A stretch of DNA of 64,000 bases from Candidatus Zixiibacteriota bacterium (GTDB taxonomy: Bacteria; Zixibacteria; MSB-5A5; GN15; FEB-12). Below, piece by piece: positions 60,833 to 64,000 of this stretch (the first letter of the stretch is position 1; each line of letters begins with the position of its first letter). The stretch spans positions 155,211-219,210 of the forward strand of contig JAOUBJ010000007.1 of assembly GCA_029860345.1 (NCBI GenBank). The letters run 5' to 3'. Both the position numbers and the translations under genes were made by a program. The notes under the pieces were generated by a model, which worked only from the letters and a program-made list of their open reading frames with translations, was not told the DNA's origin and made no database searches.

Positions 60833-62962
60833 ATGTACGACGGTTACAACGACACTCGCCCTGCCAGAAACTTCAACGATGACCCATGGGATATTTCCAG
60901 GGGTGGTGGTGATGGTGCTCGCTGTCGGTCGGTCGCCCTTAAGAGATCGCTGTGGCTCGTGTGGTTGGCGCTGGGAGTAGGGGTTTTGCTGTTGGCCTGG
61001 TCGGCTCAGGTGCTGGCCCAGTCGGCGCCGCCGCGGCCGCCGGATATCGAGAAGGGTCGGGGCAAACCCACCGCCAGGGATAGAATCAAAGTAAAGCTGA
61101 AAGATGACGCCGGCGAACTTGCTCAAGACTATCTGGTGCTGCTGGACCAATTGAAGACTCTGACCGCCGACTACAGCACCTACTACTCCGACTTTCAACA
61201 GGTACATGCCGAAGAGCTCGAAAAAAAAATGCGCAAGTTATCACACCGTCTCAACGACAGCGCCTACTTCCGTGATTTCACAACGCTGACTTACGATCTG
61301 ACCCGCTTACAATACGAGCTGCGGCTACAGGAAGAGAAGCTGGCCAAGTTGCACAAGAACAGCCACGCGCGAGGTGTGCACTCAGGCGAATCGGCCGATC
61401 CCAGGCTTCGGAAGATTACACGCACCCTGCGCCGCGAAATTGAAATGCTACATGATCAGTTCGAGGACGATATAGGTGAACGCATGAGAGTCAGCGCCGC
61501 CAAATCGGCTATCGTCCAACAGTACATCAGGGCAGCCGTTGTTTCCATGGGGGCGGACGGTGGTGTGGAGAAGCGTGCGTTTGTTTTGGGCAAAGGCGAC
61601 CAGGTTGGACATACACCGATTGTGCTCGAAATAGATCTGGGTAACTTTCCCGATCTGGACGCAGTATTGGAAAACTGTGAGCAGATAGAAATTCACAGTA
61701 TCATCGAGCCTCCACAACCTTCGGACGTTTATGAGTTTCCGCAGTTGACAGTCTACGCGCCCCAGTTTGAAGCGCCTCCAATTCGGTTGGAAGATAAACG
61801 GACTGCATTCCGCCACTCGTCGGGTGAAGCTGGACTCAGTTTACAGTTTATCGACAGCACCCGTATCAATTCAGCCGCGACACCGGTGTACGTGGTCAAT
61901 CCCATGGGAACCCTGGAGGTTGAGGGGTGGAACCGGCCATGGATCTCGGTTGACGCCAAGGTGGAACTGTCGGCCGTTAGTGCCGAAAAAGCCGAGGCCT
62001 TGGCCGAGCGTGTCGACGTTCGTATTCACAACCGGTCCAACGCCGTCTACGTGGAGTTGGTTCTGCCCCAGTTAACCGATCCAAGGACCTCGATCTTGAG
62101 TACGACGATTGAAATCAAAGCGCCCAGGGACAATTCCCTGAGCTGCAGCAACTCGCATGGACGTTTGGTCGTCCGGGATTTTGACAACGATGTTAAAATC
62201 AATGCCGACCATTGTGATATCAAATTGAGCACGGTGGATGGAAAAGTCGAGGTAGTCAACAGCATGGGGTATCTGACCGTCAGCGATGTCTCTGGACGGC
62301 TTGAGTTGAGAAACACCTATGGTGCCTTGACGGTGACCGGATGTAATGGAGATATGACAATCGAAAACGATCTTGCTTCGATAGATATCAAAGACTGTTC
62401 CGGTGAAGCTCAGGTACGCAACTCCGGAAGAGTGGATGTATACGAGTTTATAGGTGACCTGCGGATCGACAATGACAACGGGGCTGTGATGGTTCAGAAT
62501 CTCGAGGGCAGCCTTGAAGTGACCAACTCGCTTCAGCCGGTGGTGGTCGAGAACATTCGCGGACGGGCCGGCCTGCAAAACGAGCGGGGGACTATCCAGG
62601 TCGATCAGATCGATGGACCTTTGTCGGCCAACAACAACTATGGTTCAATCTCGGCCGTTTCGCTCAGTGGACCTTTGCGATTGGTGAACACCAACGGCTT
62701 GATCGACCTGGTCGTCGATGAGGATATCATCGGTCGTTCTTCGATCATTGCCGATAATGGAACCATCAAACTCAGACTGGACGAATCATCGGACGTTCTC
62801 TTGACTGTCGAGATGATCGGTGGCGCTATCAAGAGCGCCTTTTCGACACCCGTCCAACAGACCGACAGTTCCAGCACCACTCGGCTCGAACTTGGGCGCA
62901 TGGCTGCATCGCTGGACGTATCCGGTTACGGTACCGACATCGTTATCAGCACACCGCGGTGA
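60833..62962 (+). CDS. DUF4097-like membrane-anchored envelope protein
   Basis: A 709-residue protein. A polar N-terminus (1-37) precedes one hydrophobic segment (about 40-64, LWLVWLALGVGVLLLAWSAQ), ending in AQSAPP, a signal-peptide-like cut. A coiled-coil region (about 75-210) follows. The C-terminal half (about 350-700) is a run of short beta strands of the DUF4097/adhesin type (GRLVVRDFDNDVKI, GYLTVSDVSGRLELRNTYGA and so on), expected to form a beta-helix. Likely exported and surface-related. No motif reveals an enzymatic role. Confidence 0.75.
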   Translation: MYDGYNDTRPARNFNDDPWDISRGGGDGARCRSVALKRSLWLVWLALGVGVLLLAWSAQVLAQSAPPRPPDIEKGRGKPTARDRIKVKLKDDAGELAQDYLVLLDQLKTLTADYSTYYSDFQQVHAEELEKKMRKLSHRLNDSAYFRDFTTLTYDLTRLQYELRLQEEKLAKLHKNSHARGVHSGESADPRLRKITRTLRREIEMLHDQFEDDIGERMRVSAAKSAIVQQYIRAAVVSMGADGGVEKRAFVLGKGDQVGHTPIVLEIDLGNFPDLDAVLENCEQIEIHSIIEPPQPSDVYEFPQLTVYAPQFEAPPIRLEDKRTAFRHSSGEAGLSLQFIDSTRINSAATPVYVVNPMGTLEVEGWNRPWISVDAKVELSAVSAEKAEALAERVDVRIHNRSNAVYVELVLPQLTDPRTSILSTTIEIKAPRDNSLSCSNSHGRLVVRDFDNDVKINADHCDIKLSTVDGKVEVVNSMGYLTVSDVSGRLELRNTYGALTVTGCNGDMTIENDLASIDIKDCSGEAQVRNSGRVDVYEFIGDLRIDNDNGAVMVQNLEGSLEVTNSLQPVVVENIRGRAGLQNERGTIQVDQIDGPLSANNNYGSISAVSLSGPLRLVNTNGLIDLVVDEDIIGRSSIIADNGTIKLRLDESSDVLLTVEMIGGAIKSAFSTPVQQTDSSSTTRLELGRMAASLDVSGYGTDIVISTPR

Positions 62963-63011
62963 ACAGCAGTCATAGCCCACATCCCATTCCACCTGAAAAC
63001 TAACAATCTGC

Positions 63012-63040
63012 TTGACATTATAGCCGCACGTTCGTCTAAT
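63012..63040 (+). promoter_or_regulatory. Sigma70 promoter of the last transcription unit
   Basis: TTGACA (63012-63017), a 17-bp spacer and TCTAAT (63035-63040). The start site is expected near 63047, giving a leader of about 140 nt. Confidence 0.75.
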
Positions 63041-63046
63041 AGGACA

Positions 63047-63185
63047 GGGAACACAACCAATCCAGACCACGCGTAAAAGCGCGATGGGAGCAAGAGTACA
63101 CAGCTAGCCCCGCAAGGCTTGAGTTTATGGGAAGTAAACCGTATTGTGGTGTGTACAATTGTAAACAAACAGAAAGGAGGAGTCT
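63047..63185 (+). ncRNA. Candidate structured 5' leader RNA
   Basis: The leader can fold into CGCG (63070-63073) with CGCG (63080-63083), and into a three-way junction. In the junction, GTACACA (63096-63102) pairs with TGTGTAC (63150-63156) and encloses AGCC/GGCT (63106-63119) and GTTTA/TAAAC (63123-63139). The ribosome site AGGAGG (63175-63180) follows. A riboswitch or protein-controlled leader is possible; I could not match a known class. Confidence 0.45.
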
Positions 63186-63227
63186 ATGGCCGAACAACAG
63201 TTTGTGCTAACAGTAAACACTCATTAG
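63186..63227 (+). CDS. 13-codon leader peptide candidate
   Basis: ATG with an ideal AGGAGG 5 nt upstream encodes MAEQQFVLTVNTH and then stops, 16 bp before the next gene. Such a strong ribosome site on so short a frame suggests a translated leader or a regulatory peptide. Not recognised as a known peptide. Confidence 0.45.
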   Translation: MAEQQFVLTVNTH

Positions 63228-63243
63228 ATTAGGAGAAGAAGGA

Positions 63244-64000
63244 ATGAGTTATCGGAAGACAATTATCACAGGGGCGATTGCAGGCCTTGGCCTGTTGATA
63301 CAGTTGGCCGGACCGGCAATTGCATCTACCAGCAAAGGGTTCATATTTGACTGTGAATTCGAGCCGACTCAGATGCCCTTGGCACCGGGGCCGGTAGAAT
63401 TGAGATTCAGTGTCACCCCCAACGAGCACTTCAAAGGCCGCTCAACGGTGGCGTTGACCGTAACCACGCAGAGCGGCCTGGAGTATTCCGGACCCAAAAC
63501 GTGGGCAGTAGATATGGAGCAGAGTGTTAAGTACACCGAGCTGATCCACGTTAGTATCCCACCCAACGACACCTGCGGCATTCGGATTGAGTTGTCCATC
63601 GATGGCCGGAAAAGACACGCTGCACACGCCTGGTTCGTTACCTTTGACGAGTCGGTCGAGTTCTGGAAGGGTAGCCCTCGAGGAGCTACACCGCGCAATA
63701 AAATGAGCTTTGGCGAATCGCGTAGGGCGGAGCTGACGCCTGAACAGTTGGCACAGGTGATGGATTGGGAGGTCAGCCTGAAAGATGTTCTGCCAAAGAA
63801 TCTGCAGTTTGTGTTACCCATGCTTGGGGAACTCACGCCGACAGAACGGGACAGTGTGTTTCATATCAGGATATCCCGAGAAACCTATTGGAAGTTATGG
63901 GACAGGGGTATCCATCCTGAGTGGCTCGAGAATCCCCCCCCCCCCCGTGAGCCAAACCCCACCGGACCACCCCCCCACCCCCCTGAAACCCCGGGGGGTT
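63244..64000 (+). CDS. Secreted hypothetical protein, truncated at the window edge
   Basis: At least 252 residues. A signal peptide (about 6-27, TIITGAIAGLGLLIQLAGPA) is followed by a beta-rich domain (VELRFSVTPN, RSTVALTVTTQSGLEYSG), then a helical part. The frame stays open to the last base. From 63934 the DNA is a 13-C run followed by CCC-rich sequence that would encode a Pro-rich tail; this may be real or a contig-end artefact. No family recognised. The start has AGGAG 8 nt upstream. Confidence 0.6.
   Translation, partial: MSYRKTIITGAIAGLGLLIQLAGPAIASTSKGFIFDCEFEPTQMPLAPGPVELRFSVTPNEHFKGRSTVALTVTTQSGLEYSGPKTWAVDMEQSVKYTELIHVSIPPNDTCGIRIELSIDGRKRHAAHAWFVTFDESVEFWKGSPRGATPRNKMSFGESRRAELTPEQLAQVMDWEVSLKDVLPKNLQFVLPMLGELTPTERDSVFHIRISRETYWKLWDRGIHPEWLENPPPPREPNPTGPPPHPPETPGG

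Noticed and set aside
63040..63160. c-di-GMP (GEMM-I) riboswitch
   Set aside because: Considered because of PilZ genes in the window and GGGAGCAAG-like sequence. The conserved GGGCAAACC and GGGACGCAAAGC blocks are not both present.

Overview
The window looks like chromosomal DNA of a Gram-negative, flagellated bacterium, most likely from the FCB superphylum (a Zixibacteria-like lineage would fit). This is an inference from four things: a 1,953-residue secreted protein with HYR repeats and a T9SS/FlgD-type C-terminal tail, an HPr kinase, SurA-type chaperones, and frequent TTG/GTG starts. No marker gene here fixes the taxonomy. The right edge (after about 63,930) is C-homopolymer-rich and looks like a contig end.

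Layout. 57-5437 (minus): a two-gene glycoside-hydrolase operon behind a sigma70 promoter overlapped by an operator-like inverted repeat. 6037-11898 (minus): a giant HYR-repeat surface protein. 12738-16860 (plus): a PAS histidine kinase, a receiver-like protein, a membrane protein and a small HTH-like protein. 16989-17061: tRNA-Asn. 17308-22890 (plus): a double-PDZ periplasmic protein, hprK, two PPIC-type chaperones (the second is SurA) and an S4 RNA-binding protein. 23057-26816 (plus): a four-gene Fe-S/hemerythrin operon with a TTGAC-N4-GTCAA (FNR/HcpR/NnrR-like) site upstream, followed by a convergent bacteriohemerythrin and mtaB.

29281-57235 (plus) is a single very long flagellar and signalling locus. 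It starts at a near-consensus sigma54 promoter and runs motE-like, fliK, flgD, a flagellar operon protein, flgE, flbD, fliL, fliM, fliN, fliO, fliP, fliQ, fliR, flhB, flhA, flhF, flhG and fliA. It then continues into small hypotheticals, a DUF2225 protein, three consecutive PilZ-type proteins, two unusual histidine-kinase-like proteins, three CheY-like receivers and a FapA/DUF342 protein. The order export apparatus, then sigma28, then c-di-GMP receptors and phosphorelay suggests late motility control. Basal-body genes such as fliF, fliG and fliI are not in the window. FlhB has NPTQ instead of NPTH, and FlhF has lost key GTPase motif residues.

57331-64000: tRNA-Ser, a probable PD-(D/E)xK-type nuclease gene next to it, a PAS/GAF LuxR-type regulator divergent from a DUF4097-like envelope protein, and a sigma70-driven leader with a predicted branched RNA fold, a 13-codon ORF and a truncated secreted-protein gene. 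The most useful leads are the putative nitrosative-stress operon, the hydrolase/beta-barrel fusion, the altered FlhB and FlhF, the kinase-like proteins lacking ATPase features, and the structured leader near the right edge.
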